64,000 bases of DNA from the NCBI RefSeq assembly GCF_042677045.1, contig NZ_JBHTIH010000002.1, forward strand, positions 930,001 to 994,000, in the 5' to 3' direction. The notes beneath the pieces were generated by a model, which had not been told where the DNA came from, did no database searches, and worked only from the letters and a program-made list of their open reading frames with translations. The stretch is from Lysobacter_K koreensis (GTDB lineage Bacteria; Pseudomonadota; Gammaproteobacteria; Xanthomonadales; Xanthomonadaceae). Shown one piece after another: positions 29,471-36,569 of this stretch (positions are counted from its first letter, which is position 1; the number at the start of each line of letters is the position of its first letter). A program made the translations under genes and the position numbers.

Positions 29471-30486
29471 GCCACCGCCCCGACCCGCCCCGCACTGACG
29501 AACCGCTGACCCCGGAAGAACGCGCGTGGGCGCAGCAACTGGCCCGCATCGGCCCGCACGACGGCCCGCCGCCGGCGCTGGACGCGAAGATCCTCGCCGC
29601 CGCGTACGCCGCCGCCGGCGGCCGACGCCCCGTGGCCACGCCGCGGCGCTGGCCGGCCTATCTCGGCGTGGCCGCCAGCCTGGTGGTCGCGGTCGGGCTG
29701 GCGTGGCAGTTGCGGCCGTTGTGGCGGGTGCGTCCGCCGGTGAGCGAGGCGGCCACCGCCGCGGCGCAGTTGCCGCCCGACGAAGGCACGCTGTCCGCCG
29801 ACGTGCTGGCCGCCGCCGAACCGCTGGCCCGCGAGCGCGTCGCGAGTCCACCACCGCCACCGCAGGCGTCGCAGCTACCACTTCGCGCGCGCCAACCGAA
29901 AGCGCAGGCAGCGGTCGCCGCGGCCCCCGCCGCGCCCCCGGCGCCCGCCGCACCGCCACCGCCGCCACACTTTCAGGACGAGGCGATCGGCGACGAACCG
30001 GCGCCGATGGCGGCGCCCGCCACCGCGGAAGTCGCCTCGGACGCCAGTAGCGCGGTCCAGGCGGCAGCCGCGGCCGACGCGGCGTCGCATGCCAAGTCCA
30101 GCGAGCGGCGCGCGGCCATGGCGGCGCCGAGCGCGTTCCCGGAAGCCCGATCGGACCGCGAGGCCGCTGCTGCGGCGAACACGACCCGGCAGGATGCGGC
30201 CGGGTCTGCCAGCGCCATGCGCAAGGCGATGCCGACGTCGGTACCGCCCGGATCGGTCGCCGAGGACAGCAGCCTCGACCGCATCGAGGTCACCGGCTCG
30301 CGCATCCGCATCGCCGACCTGCCGGTGCGCGACGACGCCCGCCTCGCGCCGAGCGCATGGCTCGAGCGCATCCGCGAACGCCGCGATGGCGATGACCTCG
30401 ATGGTGCGCGCGCCAGCCTGCGGCTGTTCCGCCAGCAGCACCCGCGGATCCGCGTGCCGTCCGACCTGCTGCCACTGGCTCGCTGA
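29467..30486 (+). CDS. Putative membrane anti-sigma factor, Pro/Ala-rich
   Basis: 339-residue protein translationally coupled to the ECF sigma gene. A short cytoplasmic N-terminus (about 1-60) is followed by one transmembrane helix at about 62-81. A very long Ala/Pro-rich periplasmic stretch (about 90-260) and a small folded C-terminal segment (AWLERIRERRDGDDLDGARASLRLF) complete it. It contains IEVTGSRIR near residue 272, a motif usual in TonB-dependent receptors of xanthomonads. No ZAS zinc motif is evident in the N-terminus. The anti-sigma role is inferred from position and topology. Confidence 0.65.
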   Translation: MSHRPDPPRTDEPLTPEERAWAQQLARIGPHDGPPPALDAKILAAAYAAAGGRRPVATPRRWPAYLGVAASLVVAVGLAWQLRPLWRVRPPVSEAATAAAQLPPDEGTLSADVLAAAEPLARERVASPPPPPQASQLPLRARQPKAQAAVAAAPAAPPAPAAPPPPPHFQDEAIGDEPAPMAAPATAEVASDASSAVQAAAAADAASHAKSSERRAAMAAPSAFPEARSDREAAAAANTTRQDAAGSASAMRKAMPTSVPPGSVAEDSSLDRIEVTGSRIRIADLPVRDDARLAPSAWLERIRERRDGDDLDGARASLRLFRQQHPRIRVPSDLLPLAR

Positions 30487-30592
30487 GCATGCCGGCGACG
30501 CGGCAGCGCGCGTGCGGGCCGCGGCGATGCGCGCCGGTAGAATCCGATCGCGGCGCGCCGACACCCGCCGCGCACCGACGCACGTCAGCACG

Positions 30593-31246
30593 ATGACGCT
30601 CGACACCCTCGCTGCGCGCGCGGCGCACACGCTGGAGGTCAAGCACAGCCGCTTCCTGGTCCAGGCCGCGGCGGTGGAGACGCCCGCGGCCGCGCTCGCC
30701 TTCCTCGACGAGGTCGCCGATCCGGCCGCCACCCACAACTGCTGGGCCTACCGGATCGGCGCGGCGTACCGTTCCACTGACGACGGCGAACCGGCCGGCA
30801 CCGCGGGGCGGCCGATCCTCGCCGCGATCGACGGCCAGGGCTACGACCGGGTGATGGTGGTGGTCACGCGCTGGTACGGCGGTATCAACCTCGGCGCCGG
30901 CGGGTTGGTGCGTGCCTACGGCGGCAGCGCGGCCGAATGCCTGCGCGCCGCACCGCGGCTGCCGCTGGTGGCCACCGTCGACCTCATCCTGGTCTACCCG
31001 TTCGAGGACACCGGCGCGGTGCACGCGGCCTTGGCCCAGCACGGCGCGGAAAAACTCGACGAGCAGTTCGACACCGGTGGCGCGCGGCTGCGAATGCGCC
31101 TGCCCACAGGCCGCGTCGATGGCTTGAAAAGCCAACTGCGCGACGCCACCCGTGACCGGGTGCGCGTAATCCCCGATCAACTCCCCTCGCACCCAAAGGA
31201 CACTTCCTCCGGGGCGTCCCCCAAGGGCACCTCCTTCGGGGCGTAG
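30593..31246 (+). CDS. yigZ: YigZ/IMPACT family protein
   Basis: 217-residue protein of the UPF0029/IMPACT family. It shows the family core (HNCWAYRIG, STDDGEPAGTAGRPIL, VVTRWYGGINLGAGGLVRAYGG) and the smaller C-terminal ferredoxin-like domain. The cellular role is poorly defined; eukaryotic IMPACT binds Gcn1. The last about 15 residues (KDTSSGASPKGTSFGA) are encoded by a dispersed repeat related to one at 48450, and the TAG stop is the GTAG head of the adjacent REP, so the natural C-terminus was probably shorter. Confidence 0.88.
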   Translation: MTLDTLAARAAHTLEVKHSRFLVQAAAVETPAAALAFLDEVADPAATHNCWAYRIGAAYRSTDDGEPAGTAGRPILAAIDGQGYDRVMVVVTRWYGGINLGAGGLVRAYGGSAAECLRAAPRLPLVATVDLILVYPFEDTGAVHAALAQHGAEKLDEQFDTGGARLRMRLPTGRVDGLKSQLRDATRDRVRVIPDQLPSHPKDTSSGASPKGTSFGA

Positions 31247-31390
31247 GAGCGGCTTCAGCCGCGAGCTCATTTTGAATGCCACCTCCCGTCCCGCCGCGCG
31301 CATCGGCGCAACGCGTACGGCCCCCACGCGAGGGCTGAACCAGGTCGCGCCGCACCACACGCCCAAGCTCGCGGCTGAAGCCTCTCCTAC
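31243..31390. repeat. Inverted REP-like pair (GTAGGAGCGGCTTCAGCCGCGA family)
   Basis: Copies at 31243-31268 and 31366-31390 in opposite orientation. Each has a GTAG head and the palindrome CGGCTTCAGCCG (second copy TCGCGGCTGAAGCC). It fills most of the gap between yigZ and the ABC transporter. The head of the first copy forms the yigZ stop codon. Confidence 0.85.
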
Positions 31391-31438
31391 GACAACCCGC
31401 GTTCGCGGCCACGCGCTCCAGCCCTCATCATTGCTCCC

Positions 31439-33199
31439 ATGACCGACACCCGACCCACCAAAGCCCCGATCGGCAGCCTGCGCACCTTGTGGCCGTTCGT
31501 GCGCAAGCACCGCGGGCTGCTGGCCGCGTGGCTGGTCGCGCTGGCCGCGTCCAGCACCGCCACCCTCAGCCTGCCGCTGGCGTTCCGCACCATGATCGAC
31601 CAGGGCTTCGCACAAGGCGGCGGCGGCGCGATCGACCGCGCGTTCGTGCTGCTGTTCACCGTGGCCGTCTCGCTGGCGCTGGCCACTGCCGCGCGCTTCT
31701 TTTTCGTGTCGCTGCTGGGCGAGCGCGTGGTCGCCGACCTGCGCGGGCAGCTGTACGCGCACCTGATCGCGCTCGATGCCGGCTTCCACGACCGCAACCG
31801 CAGCGGCGAACTGGTCTCGCGCCTGACCGCCGACGCCGAGTTGCTGCGCTCGGTGGTCGCCACCAGCATGTCGGTGGCGTTGCGCAGCACGATCACCGTG
31901 GTCGGCAGCCTGGCGATGCTGTTCGTCACCAGCCCGCGCCTGGCCGCGTACGCGCTGATCGGCATCCCGCTGGCGGTGCTGCCGATCGTGCTCGGCGGCC
32001 GCCGCCTGCAGAAGATCTCGCGCGCCACCCAGGACCGCGTGGCCGACGCCAACACCCTGGCCAGCGAAACCCTCGGCGCGGTGCGCACGGTGCAGGCGCA
32101 CGCGCGCGAGCCGTACGAGCGCGACCGTTTCGGCGCCGCGATCGCGGTTGCGGTCGACACCGCGCGCCGGCGCATCCGCGCCCAGGCCACGGTTACCGCG
32201 GTCGCGATCACGCTGATCTTCGGCGCGATCACCCTGGTGCTGTGGTCGGGCGCGCACGACGTCGTCGCCGGCCGCATGAGCGCCGGCACGCTCGGCCAGT
32301 TCGTGCTGTACGCGCTGATCGGCGGCGGCTCGATCGGCGCGCTGGCCGAGGTCTGGAACGAACTGCAACGCGCCGCCGGCGGCATGGGCCGGATCAGCGA
32401 ACTGCTCGAGGAGACTCCGGCGGTCACCGCGCCCGCGAGCCCGCAGGCGCTGCCGACCCCGGTGCGCGGCGAGATCGCGCTGGACGACGTCACCTTCCAC
32501 TACCCGATGCGCCCGGACCTGCCCGCGCTCGACGCGTTCCACCTGCACGTGCGCCCGGGCGAGACGGTCGCCCTGGTCGGCCCGTCCGGCGCCGGCAAGA
32601 GCACCGTGTTCTCGCTGCTGCTGCGCTTCCACGACCCGCAAGCCGGCACCCTGCGCGTCGACGGCGCCGATATCCGCGCACTGGACCCGGCCGCGTTGCG
32701 CGAGGCGATCGCACTGGTGCCGCAGCAGCCGACGATCTTCGCCGCCAGCGCCCGCGACAACATCCGCTACGGCCGGCTGCAGGCGAGCGACGCCGAGGTC
32801 GAGGCCGCGGTGCACGCCGCGCACGCCAGCGACTTCGTCGGCGCCCTGCCGCAAGGCCTGGACACCGAACTGGGCGAACGCGGCGCGCGCCTGTCCGGCG
32901 GCCAGCAGCAACGCATCGCGATCGCCCGCGCGCTGCTCAAGGACGCGCCGATCCTGTTGCTCGACGAAGCCACCAGCGCGCTCGACGCACAAAGCGAGCG
33001 CGCCGTGCAGCAGGCGTTGGAAGCGCTGATGCAAGGCCGCACCACGATCGTGATCGCGCATCGCCTGGCGACCGTGCTCAAGGCCGATCGCATCGTGGTG
33101 ATGGACCACGGCCGCATCATCGCCGAGGGCACCCACGAGCAGTTGCTCGCCGAAGGCGGCCTGTACGCGGAACTGGCGAAGCTGCAGTTCCTGGATTGA
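31439..33199 (+). CDS. ABC exporter, fused membrane and ATPase domains (MsbA/LmrA-like)
   Basis: 586-residue half-transporter that would work as a homodimer in the inner membrane. Six transmembrane helices fill about 20-310. The nucleotide-binding domain follows, with Walker A GPSGAGKST, Q-loop VPQQPTIF, signature LSGGQQQR, Walker B ILLLDEATSAL and switch His in IVIAHRL. Family members export lipids or drugs. The neighbourhood gives no clue to the substrate. An ATG at 31439 directly follows the REP-like doublet without a strong Shine-Dalgarno. Confidence 0.92.
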   Translation: MTDTRPTKAPIGSLRTLWPFVRKHRGLLAAWLVALAASSTATLSLPLAFRTMIDQGFAQGGGGAIDRAFVLLFTVAVSLALATAARFFFVSLLGERVVADLRGQLYAHLIALDAGFHDRNRSGELVSRLTADAELLRSVVATSMSVALRSTITVVGSLAMLFVTSPRLAAYALIGIPLAVLPIVLGGRRLQKISRATQDRVADANTLASETLGAVRTVQAHAREPYERDRFGAAIAVAVDTARRRIRAQATVTAVAITLIFGAITLVLWSGAHDVVAGRMSAGTLGQFVLYALIGGGSIGALAEVWNELQRAAGGMGRISELLEETPAVTAPASPQALPTPVRGEIALDDVTFHYPMRPDLPALDAFHLHVRPGETVALVGPSGAGKSTVFSLLLRFHDPQAGTLRVDGADIRALDPAALREAIALVPQQPTIFAASARDNIRYGRLQASDAEVEAAVHAAHASDFVGALPQGLDTELGERGARLSGGQQQRIAIARALLKDAPILLLDEATSALDAQSERAVQQALEALMQGRTTIVIAHRLATVLKADRIVVMDHGRIIAEGTHEQLLAEGGLYAELAKLQFLD

Positions 33200-33225
33200 G
33201 CCCCGCCTTCCCTACCCTGGCACCA

Positions 33226-33275
33226 AGCCCCCTCGTTTGAAAAAGGAGGGTCGGGGAGGATTTGCTCCTGCTCTC
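33226..33275. repeat. Dispersed repeat copy 1 (AAAAGGAGGGTCGGGGAGGATTTGCT type)
   Basis: The short motif AAGGAGGGTCGGGGAGGATT recurs with one change at 41575-41602, in both cases in the gap after a gene, preceded by a CCTC-rich inverted partner. It is a small interspersed repeat of unknown function. Confidence 0.6.
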
Positions 33276-33390
33276 AACACCAAGTCCAGCTCGACCGACA
33301 ATGCAAGGAGCAACCCTGTCGAGGCGGACGCGAATTGCCGCTCCACGTGGCTGTGGCTGTTGATCAACTATGCCGAGCGCTGGATCGCAA

Positions 33391-34407
33391 TCACCGATCC
33401 AGCGGACTAAGCACGCCGCCCGCACCACGGTTGAGCACGTGGGTGTAGATCTGCGTCGTGGCCACATCCTTGTGCCCCAGCAGTTCCTGCACCGTGCGGA
33501 TGTCGTAGCCGGCCTCCAGCATGTGGGTGGCGAACGAGTGCCGCAGCGTATGCGCGCTGACCGGTTTCGCGAGCCCCGCGCGCAGCCGTCCGCGCTTGAT
33601 CGCGCGCGACAGCAACCCGTCGTCGAGGTGATGGCGGCGCTCCACGCCGTCGCGCGGATCGATCGAACGCTGCGCGGCAGCGAACACGAACTGCCAGCCG
33701 AACTCGCGCGCCGCGGGCGGATATTTGCGCGCCAGCGCGAACGGCAAGGCTACAGCGCCGAAGCCCTCGCCCAGATCGGCCCGGTGCAGCAGTTGCGCGC
33801 GCTCCACTTCGCGCTGCAGCGGCTCGACCAGCGACTTGGGCAACACCGTCCGCCGATCCTTGCCGCCCTTGCCTTCGCGCACCGTGAGTTCGTTGCGCGC
33901 GAAGTCCACGTCCTTGACCCGCAGGCGCAGGCCCTCCATCAACCGCATGCCGCTGCCATACAGCAGGCTGGCCAGCAACCACGGCCGCCCCTCCATCTGC
34001 GCCAGCAGCTGCTGGACCTCGGCCTGCGCCAGAACCACCGGCAGCCGTCGCGGCCGCTTCGCGCGCACCACCCCCTCCATCCACGGCAGCTCGACCTGCA
34101 ACACCTGCCGGTAGAGGAACAGCAGCGCCGACAGCGCCTGGTTCTGGGTGCTGGCCGAAACCTGCCCTTGCACCGCCAGCGCCGACAGGAAGCACTCCAC
34201 CTCCGCCGCGCCCATGTCCCGCGGGTGGCGCTTGCCGTTGGCCAGGATGAACCGCCTGATCCACCCGAGGTACACCACCTCGGTGCGCAAGCTGTAGTGC
34301 CTGAGCCGCAAATGCCTGCGAACTTCGTCCAACAACCGCGGCGAGGGCGCGCCTTCCCCGCCCTCGCCAACCCCGTACACCGGCTCGGTTTCCGCAATAC
34401 GCAACAT
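33391..34407 (-). CDS. intI: Integron integrase (tyrosine recombinase)
   Basis: 338-residue site-specific recombinase that inserts and excises gene cassettes at attI and attC. The catalytic set is complete: Arg155 (YGSGMRLMEGL), His286 and Arg289 (HTLRHSFATH), His312 (LLGHKDVATT) and nucleophile Tyr321 (IYTHVL). The IntI-specific extra segment between motifs is present (LPFALARKYPPA, WQFVFAA, RRHH), which separates it from phage and Xer recombinases. Start at 34407 is set by GGAGG five bases upstream; longer starts lack one. It points away from the cassettes, the standard integron layout. The frame is intact, so the system may be active. Confidence 0.96.
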   Translation of the reverse strand: MLRIAETEPVYGVGEGGEGAPSPRLLDEVRRHLRLRHYSLRTEVVYLGWIRRFILANGKRHPRDMGAAEVECFLSALAVQGQVSASTQNQALSALLFLYRQVLQVELPWMEGVVRAKRPRRLPVVLAQAEVQQLLAQMEGRPWLLASLLYGSGMRLMEGLRLRVKDVDFARNELTVREGKGGKDRRTVLPKSLVEPLQREVERAQLLHRADLGEGFGAVALPFALARKYPPAAREFGWQFVFAAAQRSIDPRDGVERRHHLDDGLLSRAIKRGRLRAGLAKPVSAHTLRHSFATHMLEAGYDIRTVQELLGHKDVATTQIYTHVLNRGAGGVLSPLDR

Positions 34408-34567
34408 CACCACCTCCATCCGTGAGATATGCAACGCGACTGTGCTCCCCGCCGACTCATCCCGCAGCCGGGCAACCTACTGATCTTTTGTAGGATTTTT
34501 CTTGACGACCTTCGTTGTCCGACCTGAACATCCGGCTCATACGCCCCGTGCCGGGGTCTACTAGGCG
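34408..34567. other. attI: attI region and probable cassette promoter region
   Basis: 160 bases between intI and the first cassette. The crossover point is G34567/T34568 in GTTAGCG, because cassette 1 begins TTAGCG and its own attC opens with the exact complement CGCTAAC. A short inverted repeat CCTAC-N9-GTAGG (34476-34494) and a TTGACG hexamer (34502-34507) lie inside. The hexamer could be a -35 box for cassette expression, but no convincing -10 is seen. Confidence 0.75.
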
Positions 34568-34966
34568 TTAGCGCTTATGAACCCTGTCGCGGCTGATGCA
34601 AAGAGCAGCTTTTTCCGTCGGAGCTGGAACGGATCCGCTCGGCTTCGCGAAGTCTATTGGGGCCTCGGCTTCATCGGACTGATCGCAGTAGCCCTGCTCG
34701 TGGCGGTTATCAATGCGCTTTTGCGGGGGCCACTAGCTGTGCCGCTAGCGGATGAGTTCTGCGCAGCAGTGCTTTTTGCCTACCTGTTGTTTCTTTCAAT
34801 CAGCACTTGGCGGTGTGCATACAATGTTCGCGTTTCAGCGATAGGCACCTTAGCTCGCATCGCCGCCGTTATCCCCTGGTTGTCGCTCGCGTTGATAGTC
34901 ATCTCGGCAGCGCGCTAACAATTCGTCCAAGCCGACGCCGCTTCGCGGCGCGGCTTAACTCAGGCG
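34568..34966 (+). mobile_element. Integron gene cassette 1
   Basis: 399-base cassette from the attI crossover to the attC1 crossover (G34966/T34967). It carries one gene in the same orientation as the array. Its base composition is about 53% G+C in one 60-base line counted by hand, well below the flanking genes. Confidence 0.88.
34577..34918 (+). CDS. Cassette 1 protein: small three-helix membrane protein
   Basis: 113 residues with a polar N-terminus (about 25) and three hydrophobic helices (about residues 29-50, 58-77, 89-110). No family is recognised. The ATG lies ten bases after the cassette start, with no clear ribosome site. The TAA stop lies inside the R'' core of its own attC, so gene and recombination site overlap. 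Its function is unknown. Confidence 0.65.
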   Translation: MNPVAADAKSSFFRRSWNGSARLREVYWGLGFIGLIAVALLVAVINALLRGPLAVPLADEFCAAVLFAYLLFLSISTWRCAYNVRVSAIGTLARIAAVIPWLSLALIVISAAR

Positions 34967-34972
34967 TTATGC
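34913..34972 (+). other. attC: attC1 recombination site (complete)
   Basis: About 60 bases. R'' CGCTAAC is followed by an imperfect palindrome (CAAGCCG...CGGCTTAA) around the CGCCGCTTCGCGGCG apex, then R' GTTATGC. R'' complements the start of cassette 1 (GTTAGCG), proving that the site belongs to that cassette. Almost the same sequence as attC2. Confidence 0.93.
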
Positions 34973-35355
34973 GGCTAATCCTTACCCTCGCTCTCGTAGC
35001 TTTCTTGTCCTGCTCCTGTGCCACTCCACAAGAGTCGGCGGAGCCGGCTGATCTTGTTGCGCCAGGCAAAACCCTCCGCCAGCTATTGCAGTTGGATTGG
35101 GAGATATCTCAGCCGCTGACACTTGCTGAGGCAAGAGACAAGGAACTGATCGGCGCTGATGGAGCGTGGGCAATGTTCAAAGGCGGCGTGCTGCCCACTG
35201 ACGAGGTGCGTCACGTTCGCCACAACGCCGGCATTGGGTACGCTCTTTTTCGTGGCGGCGCGCTTAAAGACATGGTGTTAGTCACCGTCTTCTAGTCGCC
35301 GCATAACAATTCATTCAAGCCGAACGCCACAAGTGGCGTCGGCTTAATTCAGGCG
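34967..35355 (+). mobile_element. Integron gene cassette 2
   Basis: 389-base cassette between the attC1 and attC2 crossovers. It starts TTATGC, and its attC opens with the complement GCATAAC, so both ends are fixed from the sequence. One gene, reading rightward. Confidence 0.9.
34969..35295 (+). CDS. Cassette 2 protein: small predicted lipoprotein
   Basis: 108 residues. A hydrophobic signal (MRLILTLALVAFLSCSC) ends in a lipobox-like FLSC or SCSC with candidate Cys15 or Cys17. The mature part is acidic and soluble and ends in repeated glycine-rich strands (AMFKGGVL, ALFRGGAL). No family is recognised. The ATG is part of the recombination core GTTATGC, and the nearest ribosome-site-like AGG lies in the preceding attC, so translation initiation depends on the upstream cassette's site. 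Confidence 0.65.
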   Translation: MRLILTLALVAFLSCSCATPQESAEPADLVAPGKTLRQLLQLDWEISQPLTLAEARDKELIGADGAWAMFKGGVLPTDEVRHVRHNAGIGYALFRGGALKDMVLVTVF

Positions 35356-35361
35356 TTAGGC
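35301..35361 (+). other. attC: attC2 recombination site (complete)
   Basis: About 61 bases: R'' GCATAAC, arms CAAGCCGA and CGGCTTAA, apex around ACGCCACAAGTGGCGT, R' GTTAGGC. R'' complements the start of cassette 2. The outer parts are nearly identical to attC1 (AACAATTCRTYCAAGCCGA and TTAAYTCAGGCGTTA), the uniformity usual in chromosomal integrons. Confidence 0.93.
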
Positions 35362-35800
35362 GGCACAGCAACTTCAAGGATGACCATGCAACCTTTACTC
35401 GTTACTGCTGCTGTTCTCGCCATTGCCACCGGCGTCGTCCATTCGCTGCTTGGCGAGCGGCTTATATTTCGCCACCTGCGTGCTGGCTCACTGGTGCCAT
35501 CGTTGGCGGCGCCACCTTTGCAGTCACGTCATGTGCGAATTCTCTGGGCCACTTGGCATCTGGCCTCGGTCCTGGCATGGGCGCTAGCCGGGCTGCTCTT
35601 GCAGCTTTCACAAGGTTCGGTTGCGGCCAGCTCGGTGCTGGGCGCCTCGGCATTCGCTTTCCTCGCCGGCTCACTGCTTGTCCTGGTCGGTACTCGCGGT
35701 CGTCATCCCGGCTGGGTGGCACTCGGTGCGGTCGGCATCCTGTCGTGGGTGGCCATCGGTGCCGCCTAACAATTCATTCAAGCCGAAGCGGTAGTTCCTT
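35356..35800 (+). mobile_element. Integron gene cassette 3 (right end degraded)
   Basis: It begins TTAGGC at the attC2 crossover. Its attC opens with the matching complement GCCTAAC, but no R' core follows, so the right boundary is lost. It is the last recognisable cassette. The end coordinate is approximate. Confidence 0.75.
35386..35769 (+). CDS. Cassette 3 protein: small four-helix membrane protein
   Basis: 127 residues with about four transmembrane helices (LLVTAAVLAIATGVVHSLLG; WATWHLASVLAWALAGLLL; SVLGASAFAFLAGSLLVLVG; VALGAVGILSWVAIG). Start at 35386 rather than the ATG at 35380 because AAGGA at 35376-35380 gives correct spacing. The TAA stop lies in the attC3 R'' core. It resembles unassigned small membrane proteins; I do not recognise the family with certainty. 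Confidence 0.65.
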   Translation: MQPLLVTAAVLAIATGVVHSLLGERLIFRHLRAGSLVPSLAAPPLQSRHVRILWATWHLASVLAWALAGLLLQLSQGSVAASSVLGASAFAFLAGSLLVLVGTRGRHPGWVALGAVGILSWVAIGAA

Positions 35801-35810
35801 CGGTTCAGTG
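35764..35810 (+). other. attC: attC3 remnant (R' half missing)
   Basis: R'' GCCTAAC and the left arm AACAATTCATTCAAGCCGAAG match attC2. A partial right arm CTTCGGTT follows, but the expected GGCGTTRRRY is replaced by AGTGGACACCCTGAGC. The site should be unable to recombine normally. Confidence 0.75.
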
Positions 35811-35888
35811 GACACCCTGAGCTAACGATCAGGAGGGTTTCCATGCCCACGCCAGGCCACCTCCCAGGGCCTGTTGAAGGAAACCCCA

Positions 35889-36524
35889 ATGCGTCGCCTG
35901 CCTATGCTGCTTGTCTTGTGCTCGATCATGGCCGCGGCATTGGCGCAGGCACGCGAGCCAATCGTCGGCCTGCCCTGCGAAGGTTGCGAGGCGGTGTTCG
36001 ATGGCTTGCCCGCCACCCTTGCCTCGCGTGCGCGCATCGTGCCGACCGCGGAACCGGGCGAGCCGATGCTGGTGAGCGGACGCGTGCTCGGCCCGGAAGG
36101 CGCGCCACGGGCTGGGATCGTCGTCTACGCGTACCAGATCAACGACCGCGGCATCTATCCGCCACCATCGCGCGGCCGGGTATCGCACCGGCACGGCGCG
36201 CTTCGCGCGTGGGTGTCGAGCTACGGCGAGGGGCGCTACGCGTTCGACACCATCCGGCCCGCGAGCTATCCAAGCCGGGACACGCCCCAGCACATCCATC
36301 TGCACGTGCTCGAGCGCGGGTGCTCGACCTATTACATCGACGACATCCTGTTCAAGGACGACCCGTTGCTGTCCGACGCGCACGCGCGCAGCAGGCTCGG
36401 CCGCGGCGGCCCCGGCATCGGCACGCCGAAGCGGCACAAAGGGGTGTGGCACATCACGCGCGACATCCGCCTCGGCCACAACATTCCCGGCTATAGGCCG
36501 TGCGTGCGACGGATCGCGGACTAG
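35889..36524 (+). CDS. Secreted intradiol ring-cleavage dioxygenase-like protein
   Basis: 211 residues with an N-terminal signal peptide (MRRLPMLLVLCSIMAAALAQA). The fold of protocatechuate 3,4-dioxygenase follows. Candidate iron ligands are Tyr90 (DRGIY), Tyr127 (PASYPSR), His135 and His137 (QHIHLHV), in the usual order. Export is atypical for aromatic-degrading intradiol enzymes but occurs in a subgroup of unknown substrate. The start is supported by AAGGA upstream. It is the first gene after the integron array and not itself bounded by a working attC, so it is probably resident chromosome. Confidence 0.78.
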   Translation: MRRLPMLLVLCSIMAAALAQAREPIVGLPCEGCEAVFDGLPATLASRARIVPTAEPGEPMLVSGRVLGPEGAPRAGIVVYAYQINDRGIYPPPSRGRVSHRHGALRAWVSSYGEGRYAFDTIRPASYPSRDTPQHIHLHVLERGCSTYYIDDILFKDDPLLSDAHARSRLGRGGPGIGTPKRHKGVWHITRDIRLGHNIPGYRPCVRRIAD

Positions 36525-36569
36525 TCGTCGCTGGTCCGTCACCTGCCCGCGCGACCTGTTCGGCGGCGG

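Noticed and set aside
34476..34500. CCTAC/GTAGG hairpin followed by T-run as a terminator
   Set aside because: A five-base stem with a nine-base loop is too weak. It is kept only as a possible protein-binding palindrome in attI.
35843..36496. ORF with a perfect AGGAGG and ATG before the dioxygenase gene
   Set aside because: After about 15 codons it is only the wrong frame of the dioxygenase gene. The ribosome site may be an IS remnant, reported under the truncated attC.
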